This document shows, one piece after another, positions 35,799 through 45,518 of a DNA stretch of 60,540 nucleotides. This DNA comes from Spirosoma spitsbergense DSM 19989. Its GTDB lineage: Bacteria > Bacteroidota > Bacteroidia > Cytophagales > Spirosomataceae. The stretch lies in NCBI RefSeq assembly GCF_000374085.1, contig NZ_KB893562.1, positions 1-60,540 of the forward strand, in the 5' to 3' direction. Position numbers and translations under genes: made by a program. How positions within the stretch are numbered: position 1 is the stretch's first letter; each line of letters starts with the position of its first letter. The notes beneath the pieces were generated by a model. It ran no database searches. It was not told the DNA's origin and worked only from the letters and a program-made list of their open reading frames with translations.

Positions 35799-35852
35799 AT
35801 CCTTACAAAGCAAAACCACTGCCCTAGGGCAGTGGTTTTGCTTTGTAAGGAT
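35799..35852. terminator. 54-bp perfect palindrome, bidirectional terminator
   Basis: Two 27-base arms (35799-35825 and 35826-35852) are exact reverse complements with no loop, centred on CCCTAGGG. It lies 9 bases after the YfhO stop and 12 bases before the stop of the converging SPOR gene, so it should fold in transcripts from both sides. There is no long T-run after it; the A/T-rich parts of the stem may serve instead. Confidence 0.7.
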
Positions 35853-35864
35853 GCCGGTAAAGAA

Positions 35865-37046
35865 TTAATTATCCAGAATCCAGGGTTCTGCGCCGGTCAG
35901 CACTCTGATAGCACTCACTTTTTCTATCAGTTCTTCGCGGTTAGCGGAGCCTACGGCGGCTACTTTGTACATTTCTTTCTGACCACGTCCGGGCAGGATA
36001 ACGAAAGCATCGGTATAGCCAGCCTTTTGCAGCTGGTTGGTTAGACTCAAGGCATTGCGCTTGCTCAAAAAGACACCAGCAATAACCGTAAAATGCGGAC
36101 CCGTATAAGCAGGTTCTACCACGGGTGCAACGTGTCGTCTCCGAAATTTAGCTTTGGCTACTCTGGATGCTGCCTTTTTTACGGCTACCGGAGCTGCCAC
36201 CGGCTCTGCTATAACTTCTTCCGGTTTAGGAGGAGCAGGCTCAACGGCTACCGGTTCTACTGGTGTTTCGGGGGTAGCTATCGGGGTTTCACCAATAGGC
36301 TGCGGAGTGGCTTCCTGAATGGCCTCAGGTTTTGGCGGCTCGTTGCTATCCGTTGAAGCGAAGAAAGAGGAAACGGGAATACGTAATAGATTGGCCGGGT
36401 CAAGGCTGCTCTGAAACGGTTGACCCGGCTTGATAACCGAGAAATAACTTACGGCTCCCAACGATCCGATTAAAAGCGCAGCAGCTGCCACGCGCCAGTA
36501 CGTCCGGGCAGGACGGTAGGGAGTAAACACCGTGTCGTTTTCCCGAACGAGTACCGGGCCAATACCCAGGGCGGGTGAGGGTACTACCGGTACTGCCTCA
36601 AGAACTGTTTCAGCCATCACCTCCTTATTGACCAACTGAGCGGGTATCGCACTCATACCGTACGATTCACCAAAGAAGTTTTGCCGAAGACCGGGGCTGA
36701 ACTGCAACCGGTTTTCTTCGTTCTGGGTAAATGTCCCAATGCCTTCCAGCTCAAATCGGCCAGCCGTTTCTACCTGCTTCCGCAAGTCTGACACGAACGA
36801 ACTGATAAGCCGTTGTGCCCCCTCTCGGGTTACCGGCTCGTGGAGCATAATGTAGTTGGCCAGAATGCCATCATCGAAACGCAGAGCCTCATTGAATGCC
36901 ACCCGTTTACGGGGGGGCAGGTATAAACCGCTGGTTTCCGTATAGACTGCTGATTGGTAGTGAGTGAGGAAAGCGCCCAACTCAGGTACAACAATGCAGT
37001 CGTACTGATACAGCAGTTTTTTGAGGTAGTTGTTTAAGGAGGCCAT
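35865..37046 (-). CDS. HU-like (CCDC81-type) plus SPOR domain cell-envelope protein
   Basis: A 393-aa bitopic membrane protein. Residues 1-125 (LNNYLKKLLYQYDCIVVPELG ... FELEGIGTFTQNEENRLQF) match the prokaryotic CCDC81-like HU domains found in Bacteroidota. A single membrane helix (about 182-204, AAAALLIGSLGAVSYFSVI) follows, then a Pro/Val/Glu-rich linker (about 240-310). The C-terminal SPOR domain (about 312-390, HFTVIAGVFLSKRNALSLT) binds denuded peptidoglycan glycans at division sites. The HU-like part should face the cytoplasm and the SPOR part the periplasm, so it may link the nucleoid or cytosolic proteins to septal wall. Last gene of a three-gene set with the barrel and TPR proteins; ends at the palindrome. 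Confidence 0.85.
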   Translation of the reverse strand: MASLNNYLKKLLYQYDCIVVPELGAFLTHYQSAVYTETSGLYLPPRKRVAFNEALRFDDGILANYIMLHEPVTREGAQRLISSFVSDLRKQVETAGRFELEGIGTFTQNEENRLQFSPGLRQNFFGESYGMSAIPAQLVNKEVMAETVLEAVPVVPSPALGIGPVLVRENDTVFTPYRPARTYWRVAAAALLIGSLGAVSYFSVIKPGQPFQSSLDPANLLRIPVSSFFASTDSNEPPKPEAIQEATPQPIGETPIATPETPVEPVAVEPAPPKPEEVIAEPVAAPVAVKKAASRVAKAKFRRRHVAPVVEPAYTGPHFTVIAGVFLSKRNALSLTNQLQKAGYTDAFVILPGRGQKEMYKVAAVGSANREELIEKVSAIRVLTGAEPWILDN

Positions 37047-37066
37047 AAGATGTGTATGAACAAGAA

Positions 37067-38737
37067 TCAGAATGAATAACTAATTCCTCCCAGAAAGTTA
37101 AGCCCCTGGGTTTGATAATACAAATAACGCTGGTAATTCTGACCGAAGATGTTATTCAGCGACACGAAAGCGGCTATCTGAGAACCCAGGAAATAGTCAA
37201 TTTTCAGGTTTGCGTCATAAATCGGTTTTAGGGTGTAAGCTGTGCCTGTGGTGAAATTCTTATTCTGGATGCCCTCGTAAAAATACAAATCGGCGGTAAC
37301 GAATAATTTTTTGTTCAGGATGTAGGAGTTCGTCCAGGTAGCGGCTGTTCGGGGGCGGCCCCAGGCTGCTTCGAGCCGGTCAAGGCCGTAGTTGAAAAAG
37401 TCTGCTTTCAGCGTTGAGCGAAACTTGTCTTTCTGCGCGTACGCCAGTTGCCCCGATATGGTCAGTACGTTGGAGATGCCGCCATCGTACAAAACGAAGA
37501 ATTTGGTTGTGTCTGGAATTGAGTTGTTGAACGTCGAGAAATTCCGGTAGCGGGCGTAGGACGCTTTGCCTTCGTACGAAAAACCACCCCCCAGGTTTCC
37601 CTTGGAACCAGCGTAAATATCCAGCGATTTGATGGTGTTGGCCAGTACGACCTGTGAGGCCAGCCACTTGTTTTCGGCCAGTAACGAACGCAGCGTGTTC
37701 CGGTTGATATCGCCATCGACACCGGCAAAAATGTGAATGTTATCGAGCGGAGCCACATCAATATCTACTACCGGGAAGGCGCGGGTATCGTTGATTCCCT
37801 GCCGCTGATCGGTTTGGTTGACGGCATTGATTCCCGCCGTAATGGTGAACAGGGGCGATACATATTTGAACGTTGGCTTTACCCGAAACAGGTTCCGGTT
37901 ATCGACAATGGACCCGTCGGACCGTTGGGTAACGTAGGCATCGGCGGCTACCAGTGCGAATACGTTGTCGGAAATGCCGAGCGAGGCATTCAGGTTGGTA
38001 CCCCAGTCAGTTTCGGACGCATTAAACCGGTCTTTGAGGGAGGTCAGGCCCGTTTTTAACGAATAGTCGATCGCATTTTCCGACTTCACGTTTTCAATGC
38101 CCAGCTTGAAATTGACGGTATTGAGCTGCTGTTTAATCAGGTCAGGATTAAAGGAAGGCTGTGCTGCGTACTCGCGGCTGTATCCATAAAAATTATACGC
38201 GTTCCGGTCGTAACCCAGGTCAGCCTGTAGTTTAAACGCATCGGCCAGGTACTTGCCCGTCACCCGAACACGGGTATCGCTTTGGGACGAATTCTTGCCA
38301 TCAACCGGACCAATGGCCGACGACAGGTGGCGTACGGAACCTTCCAGTGCCAGGTTCGACAGGGTGTTGATACCCACAAATGCTTCTCCCAGAAAGGAAC
38401 TGTAATTTCCGGCACCCAGCTTTATGTAGTTGTTATACGCAGGCGTATTATCGGCCTGCGTGGTAGCAGGCGCCAGCACGCCCGGCGTAATTTTGGGGTC
38501 GCCAATGGTGAGTTTACGGTCTTCAAACTCGTAGGTAAGCTTCCGTTGCTCGGCGGAGGGCTTTAGGGAGGGAATTTTATTGAAAATCCGATTGGCTGGC
38601 GGCAGCTCAATCTTACGGCTCTTTTCAACCGTGATTTCCTGGTTATCTATTTCTCCAACTTTAGCGGGCTTCGGCTGTTGGGCAACAACCGCTGTGGTCG
38701 CGAAAAGGAGGGTCAGTAGGCTAAGGGGGTATTGCAT
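37067..38737 (-). CDS. Outer membrane beta-barrel protein, TonB-receptor-like
   Basis: A 556-aa protein with a signal peptide (about 1-19, cleaved near VVAQ). Residues 20-110 are polar. Then come many alternating beta strands (LALEGSVRHL, FKLGIENV, LTISGQLAYAQKDK, LFVTADLYFYEG), and the protein ends LNFLGGISYSF with the terminal Phe that marks outer-membrane barrels. Similarity is to the barrel part of TonB-dependent receptors, but I saw no plug domain or TonB box, so it is probably a plain barrel. It lies 20 bases upstream of the HU/SPOR gene and 91 bases downstream of the TPR gene on the same strand. Function unknown. Confidence 0.75.
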   Translation of the reverse strand: MQYPLSLLTLLFATTAVVAQQPKPAKVGEIDNQEITVEKSRKIELPPANRIFNKIPSLKPSAEQRKLTYEFEDRKLTIGDPKITPGVLAPATTQADNTPAYNNYIKLGAGNYSSFLGEAFVGINTLSNLALEGSVRHLSSAIGPVDGKNSSQSDTRVRVTGKYLADAFKLQADLGYDRNAYNFYGYSREYAAQPSFNPDLIKQQLNTVNFKLGIENVKSENAIDYSLKTGLTSLKDRFNASETDWGTNLNASLGISDNVFALVAADAYVTQRSDGSIVDNRNLFRVKPTFKYVSPLFTITAGINAVNQTDQRQGINDTRAFPVVDIDVAPLDNIHIFAGVDGDINRNTLRSLLAENKWLASQVVLANTIKSLDIYAGSKGNLGGGFSYEGKASYARYRNFSTFNNSIPDTTKFFVLYDGGISNVLTISGQLAYAQKDKFRSTLKADFFNYGLDRLEAAWGRPRTAATWTNSYILNKKLFVTADLYFYEGIQNKNFTTGTAYTLKPIYDANLKIDYFLGSQIAAFVSLNNIFGQNYQRYLYYQTQGLNFLGGISYSF

Positions 38738-38751
38738 GATAAATAATGTAG

Positions 38752-38830
38752 AATGGATAATGGATAATGTAAAATGAGCAATGTTGATATGCGTTTAGCA
38801 TCCGGCATTATCCATTTTACATTGTACATT
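38752..38830. repeat. Small mosaic of short inverted and direct repeats
   Basis: In the gap between the TPR and barrel genes, AATGGATAATG (38752-38762) is the reverse complement of CATTATCCATT (38806-38816), and AATGTAAAATG (38766-38776) that of CATTTTACATT (38813-38823). ATGGATA is repeated in tandem at 38753-38766. It could be a REP-like intergenic element or an RNA structure inside the operon. Confidence 0.55.
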
Positions 38831-41800
38831 AATTTTTTGCTTCCAGCGTGGCCAGTTTCTGTTTAGCTTCGGCTACAATGGTTTCGTCGGATGAGTTTTC
38901 GATGATTGAGTTCAGCACTGCTTTAGCCTGGGTTGGTTCTTCCAAAGCCACGTTGTTGTCAGATACCAGAATGAACGCTTTGCCTTTCCAGTACTCATAT
39001 TCGCCAAACTGCTCATTGAATTTCAGCATAGCGGCTATGGACTCCTTATACTTTTTCTCTTTGTACAAAATCTCACCGAGCCGGTACTGCGCTTCGGCTC
39101 CGTTGATGTCTTTGGCCAGCGCAATTGTTTTCTCGAAATCAGCCTGGGCCGTTTTGTAATCACCTTTATTCAGGGCTACCTTTCCGAGCGTTAACTGCGC
39201 CCGATTCTGCGCACCCAGTACCACGCTGCCAGCCGAAATGATATCGCGGGCAACGGCGGCTGCGGAGTCTGGTTTCGGATAGACGAAATACGTGTCCATC
39301 AGGCCGAGTTGTGCCGTTACCTGCTCAGCTTTATTATCGGCCTGCCTGATAATTAACTGGTAATTCCGAACGGCACGGGGAAAGTTTTTCTGGCTCGTTT
39401 CCAGTTCGGCGGCCCGCGTAGCAGCCCGAACCAGGTACTCGGATTTATTGTCTGCTACAACCATATTATAATAGCGAAGCGCGTTGGCTACGTCGCTGGT
39501 TTGCCGGTAGGACTCTGCCAGATAGTAACGGGCTGCGTTCATGCTGGGGCTGTTCGGATACTCCTGCATGAATGTCAGCAATGACTGAATGGCCTGGTCG
39601 AACTTGCCTGTAGCGTAAATGTTCCGGGCATTCTCGAACTGCACCCGCTCCACCTCCGTACTGCCCGGATTGCTCTTTTTGTACTGACCCAGCACCTGCG
39701 AAAACTCTTCCGGCCGGCCTGCATCGTTCAGGGTGTTCTGAATGCCCAGCAGCGCACTCTGTGCCTGTTCTGACTCGCCGTAGTTGTCCAGAATCCGCTT
39801 GTAATCGGCTACTGCCGGGTCGTATTGCTGAAGGTTGCCATAGGCAATAGCCCGTCTCAGCAGGGCGGCTGGCAGGCGGGTGCTGTTCGGCTTGTCCTGA
39901 ATCAATTTTGTATATTCCTGAATGGCAACCTGATACGCTCCTTTTTCGAAGTCCACGTTTGCCTTCTGCAACAGGGCTTCATCCACAAAACGTGAATTCG
40001 GGAATTGCCGCTGCACTTGGTCGAACTGGGCTTTCGCTTCGGCATCCCGACCTACGTAACTCAGAATGACCGCTTTCTGGTAGGCGGCATAATCTTTGTC
40101 CGCTGCATTCTGGGCAATGGCCTGGTCGTAGTACCGAATGGCATTCTCGTACTGCTTGTTGGCAAAATAGACATCGGCCAGCCGGAGAGTGGCATCCTGT
40201 GCCTGTTCTTTATCACTGCCCCCCTTGCTCACGAAGTCGCGGAAGTAGGGAAGCGCGCGGGTGTAATCTTTCTTGTTGAAATAAGCGTATCCCAGAGCAT
40301 ACAAACTTCGGGTGGCATAGTCACCCGAACCCGCTTTGGCCACGCTGGCATAGAGCGGAATGGCCGTATCGTACTGTTTACCCGCCGAGTAGGATTCTGC
40401 TTTCCAGAACTGGGCGGCCTGCTGCAGCTCATTATCAACCGGAAATTTCAGCGATTTATCCAGATTGGCGACTGCCTGCTGATACCGTTCGGCGTTGAAA
40501 TCATTCACGCCCTGGTTATAGGTCAGTCGCTGGTAGGTGGCGTTGATTTTAGGGGTCCGGCGTTTCAGTCCTTCGATGTAGGCGATGGCGGCCGGGTAGT
40601 TGTTCGATGCAAAATAGGCTTCACTGACCAGTTCATTGGCTTCGTTCTCAAATTTACTATTGGGGTATTGTTTCAGAAAAGCCGTTAACTCTTTAACCGC
40701 ATCAGTCCCGTTATTCTGGTCCAGTTGTAATTTGGCGTGGTTGAAACGCGCTTCTTCCTGAATATCCCGGTTAAACGACAGCCGACCAGCCTGGTCGAAC
40801 GCGTTCATGGCATAGGCCGGGTTCTGGGTTTGCAGGTAGCTGACACCCAGCGTGTAGGATGCGTACTGGGCTGTGGTATCTTTCCCGCCCGCTACGGGCC
40901 GGAGTTGGGTAATAGCATCGGCATACGCCCCGGTCCGAAACAGCGACTGCCCGTATCGAAACTTGATGGCACCGGGTGCTTTGGCCCCTGCCGCGCTGAT
41001 ATACTGCCGGTAATACGGGATGGCCTGGGCAAACTGATTCTGCTGATAATAGACTTCGGCAGTGTACAGGGCTACTTCGCTCATGGCCGAACTACTGTTG
41101 CGTTTGAGGAGCGGTACTGTATACGCCAGCAACTCATCGTACTTCCGCTGGCGGTACAGCGCCTGTGCAATCCAGTTTGGCACCTGGTTCTGATAGGTCG
41201 GGTTGTTTTCGATTCGCCGGAAATCGGCCACAGCGTCGGTAAAGTTCTGGTTACGGAAATTGATGACCCCGGCATAATACGAGGCCGCCGGTGCATCGGT
41301 CGAGTTGGGGTCGAGTTTTACGTCGTTCAGCAGGGGTAAAGCCCGTTGCAGATTCTGGGTATTATAATAGGAAAGGGCAAGCTGATATTTATAGGCGATC
41401 TGCTGACTGGCACTACCACCCTGCGCCACGGCTTTTTCCAGAAAATCAATGGCTTTGGCGTAATCCTGCCGATTGTAGTAATACGTACCCAAATCGCCGT
41501 ATAACTGGGCGGCTTTGGGGTGTTGACTATGGTTCGTAACGAACCGGTCTACCAGCAGTTCAGCACCGGGTTCGTCGATGTACAGGCTGGTCAGGGCAAT
41601 GTAATATTCGGCCTCAACGGCATTCTGGTCACCCGTATTGAGTAGTGTTTGTGAGCCATCGCTCCGGCGGGGTTCCAGGTACTGCCGGAACTCGTACCGG
41701 GAAGCTGCATAATTTGCTTTCTCGAACAGTTCAAGCCCGTTTCGGTAGTGATAGTCGGGCTCGGCATAGCTCTGGGTTCGCTGGGCAGATGCCGACAGGG

Positions 41801-41882
41801 TTGCCAGAAGGCTAATCGTCAAAAAGAGTAGATTCCGGGTCCTTGGTATTAGTAGCCTCTGGTGGGCAGTTAAATAGGGCAT
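38829..41882 (-). CDS. Large periplasmic TPR-repeat protein
   Basis: A 1017-aa secreted protein with a signal peptide (hydrophobic about 17-33, ending SASAQ). The rest is almost entirely tetratricopeptide repeats, about 20-25 of them: examples are YYNRQDYAKAIDFLEKAV, FANKQYENAIRYYDQAI and ALNKGDYKTAQADFEKTI. Such solenoids bind other proteins and act as scaffolds; sequence gives no enzymatic activity. It is the first gene of the three-gene - strand set with the barrel and HU/SPOR proteins. A shared role in envelope or division-site organisation is an inference from the SPOR partner. Confidence 0.85.
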   Translation of the reverse strand: MPYLTAHQRLLIPRTRNLLFLTISLLATLSASAQRTQSYAEPDYHYRNGLELFEKANYAASRYEFRQYLEPRRSDGSQTLLNTGDQNAVEAEYYIALTSLYIDEPGAELLVDRFVTNHSQHPKAAQLYGDLGTYYYNRQDYAKAIDFLEKAVAQGGSASQQIAYKYQLALSYYNTQNLQRALPLLNDVKLDPNSTDAPAASYYAGVINFRNQNFTDAVADFRRIENNPTYQNQVPNWIAQALYRQRKYDELLAYTVPLLKRNSSSAMSEVALYTAEVYYQQNQFAQAIPYYRQYISAAGAKAPGAIKFRYGQSLFRTGAYADAITQLRPVAGGKDTTAQYASYTLGVSYLQTQNPAYAMNAFDQAGRLSFNRDIQEEARFNHAKLQLDQNNGTDAVKELTAFLKQYPNSKFENEANELVSEAYFASNNYPAAIAYIEGLKRRTPKINATYQRLTYNQGVNDFNAERYQQAVANLDKSLKFPVDNELQQAAQFWKAESYSAGKQYDTAIPLYASVAKAGSGDYATRSLYALGYAYFNKKDYTRALPYFRDFVSKGGSDKEQAQDATLRLADVYFANKQYENAIRYYDQAIAQNAADKDYAAYQKAVILSYVGRDAEAKAQFDQVQRQFPNSRFVDEALLQKANVDFEKGAYQVAIQEYTKLIQDKPNSTRLPAALLRRAIAYGNLQQYDPAVADYKRILDNYGESEQAQSALLGIQNTLNDAGRPEEFSQVLGQYKKSNPGSTEVERVQFENARNIYATGKFDQAIQSLLTFMQEYPNSPSMNAARYYLAESYRQTSDVANALRYYNMVVADNKSEYLVRAATRAAELETSQKNFPRAVRNYQLIIRQADNKAEQVTAQLGLMDTYFVYPKPDSAAAVARDIISAGSVVLGAQNRAQLTLGKVALNKGDYKTAQADFEKTIALAKDINGAEAQYRLGEILYKEKKYKESIAAMLKFNEQFGEYEYWKGKAFILVSDNNVALEEPTQAKAVLNSIIENSSDETIVAEAKQKLATLEAKN

Positions 41883-42044
41883 AAAGTAGTTTTGGGTTTT
41901 TGGTGCCTGGTTTACGGTTTATAAACCCTTTCGTAAACTGCCGCCTGAAACTTCCTTCTGAAACGTTTGCGTTGTAGTTTCGCTGTTAAATTGACAAATA
42001 TCAGGTCAATTCTGGACAAAAAACGAAGGTATTCCTGTTTCCGT

Positions 42045-43901
42045 ATGAAAAAAAACACCCGCCTGCTGTATTTACTTACTATCTGGACTTTTTTTATTTC
42101 CTGTTCGACAATGGCTTCCGCTCTGGGGGTCGATGATGAAAATCTCCCGGCTGTTTCGCCAACTGTAACGTATGTGCTCTCCATGCCTGAGCCACAAACG
42201 CATTATTTTGAGGTCGAGATGCAGTTGAAAAATGTGGCTGCTGCCACCAATTCGAAGAAAAACGGATACATCGATATTAAAATGCCGGTCTGGACACCCG
42301 GTTCATACCTGATTCGGGAATACGCCAAAAACGTGGAGGGATTTACGGCCTCTGCCGGAGGGAAAGCCGTCGTGAGTGATAAAGTCAGTAAGAATACCTG
42401 GCGCGTGTATACGGGCGACGATAACCTGACCGTTCGTTACCGGGTGTATGCCAATGACCTCACCGTACGGACCTGTTTTGTGGACGCCGACCACGGCTAC
42501 GTAACACCCGCCGGTACGTTTATGTACCACGATGCGCTAAAAAATATTCCGCTGCGGGTGGTGGTGCAACCCTACAAAACCTGGAAAAATATAGCCACGG
42601 GGCTACCCCCCGTTGCCGGTCAGGATTTTACCTACGAGGCACCCAATCTGGATATACTAATCGATTCGCCCCTGGAGATTGGTAACCACAAAACATTTAC
42701 GTTCACGGCTGCGGGCGTTCCGCATACAGTGGCCATGTTTGGCGATGTGGAGTATGACGAAGAACGCCTGAAAGCCGATTATAAGCGGATATGCGAAACG
42801 GCCTTTTCGGTAGTGGGTGAGCACCCCTGCAAAGACTATACCTTCATTGTACAGCATATTCCGCCGGGCGGGGGTGGCCTGGAGCACCTCAACTCGACCA
42901 CGCTCGAAACGAACCGGAATGCCTATTCGACGGAAACAAACTACAAGCGGTTTTTTGGTCTGGTAGCCCACGAATATTTCCACCTCTGGAATGTGAAGCG
43001 CATCCGGCCCATTGCGCTGGGGCCGTTCGATTACGAGAACGAGAACTACACGCACATGCTGTGGCTATCGGAAGGGTGCACGTCGTTTTACGGGGAATAC
43101 ATTCAAATGAGGGCGGGCTTTTATTCGCCGACGGATTACCTCGGCTTAGTGGCCAACGATATTACGGGTATCGAAAATCAGCCGGGCGTTCGGGTGCAGT
43201 CGGTGGCAGAGTCGAGCTGGGATGCGTGGATTAAGGGCTATCGGCCCAATGAAAACTCATCGAATAGCACCATTTCGTACTATAGTAAAGGAAGCGTACT
43301 GGGTTTGCTGCTGAATCTGGCCATCCTGGCCGGTAGCAATGGGGAACGAAATATGGACAATTTGATGCGCTTCCTGTATACTGAGTATTACAAAAAGCAG
43401 CAGCGTGGCTTTACCGATGCCGAATTCAGGCAGGCAGCTGAGCAAACTGCCGGTCGTAAACTGGATGACTTCTTTACCATTGCTGTCAACTCCGCCGAAC
43501 CTATAAACTACAATGCGTACTTCGAGCCGGTAGGCATGCAACTGGTCAACGTAGCGGCCCGGACGCAGGACGGTTTCCTGGGTACGGCTACGGTTTACTC
43601 CAACGGGAAAGCCACCATTACGGGGGTTCGGCGTGGTTCGGCAGCGTATACGGGTGGCCTGAATGTAGGCGACGAAATCATATCGGTGGATAGTGTTCGG
43701 GTGACAGATGACCTGCTCAAACTCATCAGTGGCCGACGGGTAGGCGAAACAATAAACGTCCTTGTAAACCGGGCGGGGTTTCTGCGCGAAATTCCCGTTA
43801 CGCTCACGCAAAATCCGTTGGTGAGTTATAGACTGGAGCCATTGCCGAATCAAACACCCGCGCAAAAGGCGTTGTATAACAGGTGGTTGTACATTAAATA
43901 A
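42045..43901 (+). CDS. M61-family metallopeptidase with PDZ domain
   Basis: The ATG at 42045 is chosen because it begins a clear signal peptide (MKKNTRLLYLLTIWTFF, with ISCS a possible lipobox); an upstream in-frame start would bury it. The product (618 aa) has the M61 (glycyl aminopeptidase) N-terminal beta domain (about 40-210), the conserved PPGGGGLEHLNS, and the zinc site HEYFH (309-313) with the downstream Glu in LSEGCTSFYGEY (about 340). A PDZ domain closes the protein (about 520-605, GVRRGSAAYTGGLNVGDEI). It probably degrades or trims peptides in the periplasm. Divergent from the TPR gene. Confidence 0.9.
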   Translation: MKKNTRLLYLLTIWTFFISCSTMASALGVDDENLPAVSPTVTYVLSMPEPQTHYFEVEMQLKNVAAATNSKKNGYIDIKMPVWTPGSYLIREYAKNVEGFTASAGGKAVVSDKVSKNTWRVYTGDDNLTVRYRVYANDLTVRTCFVDADHGYVTPAGTFMYHDALKNIPLRVVVQPYKTWKNIATGLPPVAGQDFTYEAPNLDILIDSPLEIGNHKTFTFTAAGVPHTVAMFGDVEYDEERLKADYKRICETAFSVVGEHPCKDYTFIVQHIPPGGGGLEHLNSTTLETNRNAYSTETNYKRFFGLVAHEYFHLWNVKRIRPIALGPFDYENENYTHMLWLSEGCTSFYGEYIQMRAGFYSPTDYLGLVANDITGIENQPGVRVQSVAESSWDAWIKGYRPNENSSNSTISYYSKGSVLGLLLNLAILAGSNGERNMDNLMRFLYTEYYKKQQRGFTDAEFRQAAEQTAGRKLDDFFTIAVNSAEPINYNAYFEPVGMQLVNVAARTQDGFLGTATVYSNGKATITGVRRGSAAYTGGLNVGDEIISVDSVRVTDDLLKLISGRRVGETINVLVNRAGFLREIPVTLTQNPLVSYRLEPLPNQTPAQKALYNRWLYIK

Positions 43902-43999
43902 GGTGAAGGGTAGCCGGATGGTTGCGTACCAGTTCGTGTCGGGGTAGCCAAAAAAAGGGATAGAGTAGTATTCGATATCAACCAATAGTCCACCATGCT

Positions 44000-45430
44000 A
44001 TGAACATTCGCACGCGTCTGGCCCTCCTGTTTGTATTGCTGGTGGCATCAATCATGCTGCTTTTCTGCGTATCGGTTTATTACCAGTATGGTCAGTTTCG
44101 GGAGCAGGAATTTCGCCAGCGGCTTGAAGATAAAGCACGAACAACGGTCCGCCTGCGCGATGATATGGGTGATGTGCCCCGAAGGGATCTGCAGTCAATG
44201 TCGATGGTTGACCAGCAGGTAACTATTTACGATAGCCTGGGAAAAATCCTTTACAAGCAGAATAATCAGCAGGCCAGTTTTCCGATATCTGCCAGTTTTC
44301 TGGCAAAAATATCGGAAAAATCCTCGCCTTATCTTCGGATTGGTGATACCGAAGCGGTGGGTGTTCAATACGTGAACTCACACAAGAACAAGAAGACGAT
44401 ACTGGTTGTTGCCTCGGCGAATGACCAATACGGCTTTAGCAAGTTAGACCGTCTGCGGGAGATTCTGCTTTTTGGCTGGTTCCTGAGCCTTTTCATTGTT
44501 GGAGTCGCTGGTTATCTGTTTGCCAGTGATGCGCTCAGGCCCATTGCCGAATTGAGTATGCAGGTAAATGCTATTTCGGCTACTAATATTCACCAGCGTT
44601 TGCGGATAGGTCGTCAGCGCGACGAACTGGCTGATTTGAGCCAAACGTTCAATAACCTGCTGAACCGGCTCGAAAAAGCGTTCGTGCTGCAAAAAAGCTT
44701 TGTCTCGCACGCGTCGCACGAGTTGCGTACGCCCCTAACCGTTATGATGGGGCAGATTGAAGTTACCCGGTTGCAGCCGCGAACGGGTGAAGACTACGAA
44801 CTGGCTTTTGACGGACTGCTCGATGAGGTAAAGAACATGATTCGGCTTGTGAACGGGTTGCTGGAGCTGGCCCAGGCTAATTCTGACGCAGTAGTACTGA
44901 ATTTGCAGCCCGTACGAATTGACGAACTATTGTGGCAGGCGCAGAGCCATATACTCCATGCTAAACCCGCCTATCAAATAACCATCGACTTCGCGAATCT
45001 GCCCAGTCAGGAAGAAGAACTGGTTATTGTGGGAGAAGCATCCCTGTTGCAGACCGCTTTCCAGAACCTGATGGAGAATGGGTGTAAGTATTCCATCGAT
45101 GGGCGTATGTCGGTGCAGCTATTGTTTGAACGGGGCCAGATACAACTGACGTTCAATGATCTCGGTTATGGAATTCCTGCCGATGACTTACCCCATATTT
45201 TTGAGCCTTTTTACCGATCTGAGTCCACCATGACAATCAATGGGCATGGCATTGGCCTGGCATTAACCAAACGCATTATCGAACTGCATCAGGGAGATAT
45301 TAAAGTAGAGTCGGAAGTGGGTCAGGGAACTACCTTCCGGATTACGCTGCCTATTCCTTACCATTCATTACCACAGTCGGGCGAGAAAGATGCGTTTATG
45401 GAAAATCTCAATACGCCTGCTAGCTTCTGA
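44000..45430 (+). CDS. Orphan sensor histidine kinase
   Basis: A 476-aa membrane sensor kinase. It has two membrane helices (about 7-29 and 152-174) around a 120-residue periplasmic sensor, then HAMP (about 175-225) and a HisKA H-box FVSHASHELRTPL (phosphorylated His240). The ATP-binding domain shows N-box QNLMENGCKYS, G1 FNDLGYGI, F-box FEPFYRSES and G2 GHGIGLALT. All catalytic motifs are intact. No response regulator lies next to it, so its partner is encoded elsewhere. It lies between the M61 peptidase and trehalase genes in the same direction, but with about 90-base gaps, so an operon is uncertain. Confidence 0.9.
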   Translation: MNIRTRLALLFVLLVASIMLLFCVSVYYQYGQFREQEFRQRLEDKARTTVRLRDDMGDVPRRDLQSMSMVDQQVTIYDSLGKILYKQNNQQASFPISASFLAKISEKSSPYLRIGDTEAVGVQYVNSHKNKKTILVVASANDQYGFSKLDRLREILLFGWFLSLFIVGVAGYLFASDALRPIAELSMQVNAISATNIHQRLRIGRQRDELADLSQTFNNLLNRLEKAFVLQKSFVSHASHELRTPLTVMMGQIEVTRLQPRTGEDYELAFDGLLDEVKNMIRLVNGLLELAQANSDAVVLNLQPVRIDELLWQAQSHILHAKPAYQITIDFANLPSQEEELVIVGEASLLQTAFQNLMENGCKYSIDGRMSVQLLFERGQIQLTFNDLGYGIPADDLPHIFEPFYRSESTMTINGHGIGLALTKRIIELHQGDIKVESEVGQGTTFRITLPIPYHSLPQSGEKDAFMENLNTPASF

Positions 45431-45518
45431 GAAATTTGCCCTGAGAAAGTGCTGGAAATTAGTACCCGATACGGATTTAATGTAGCTTAATACCCCATTC
45501 TACTCGTTGTGTATACAC

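Noticed and set aside
40005-40688. A 227-codon + strand frame inside the TPR gene
   Set aside because: It lies wholly opposite the TPR repeats and has a repetitive composition that mirrors them.
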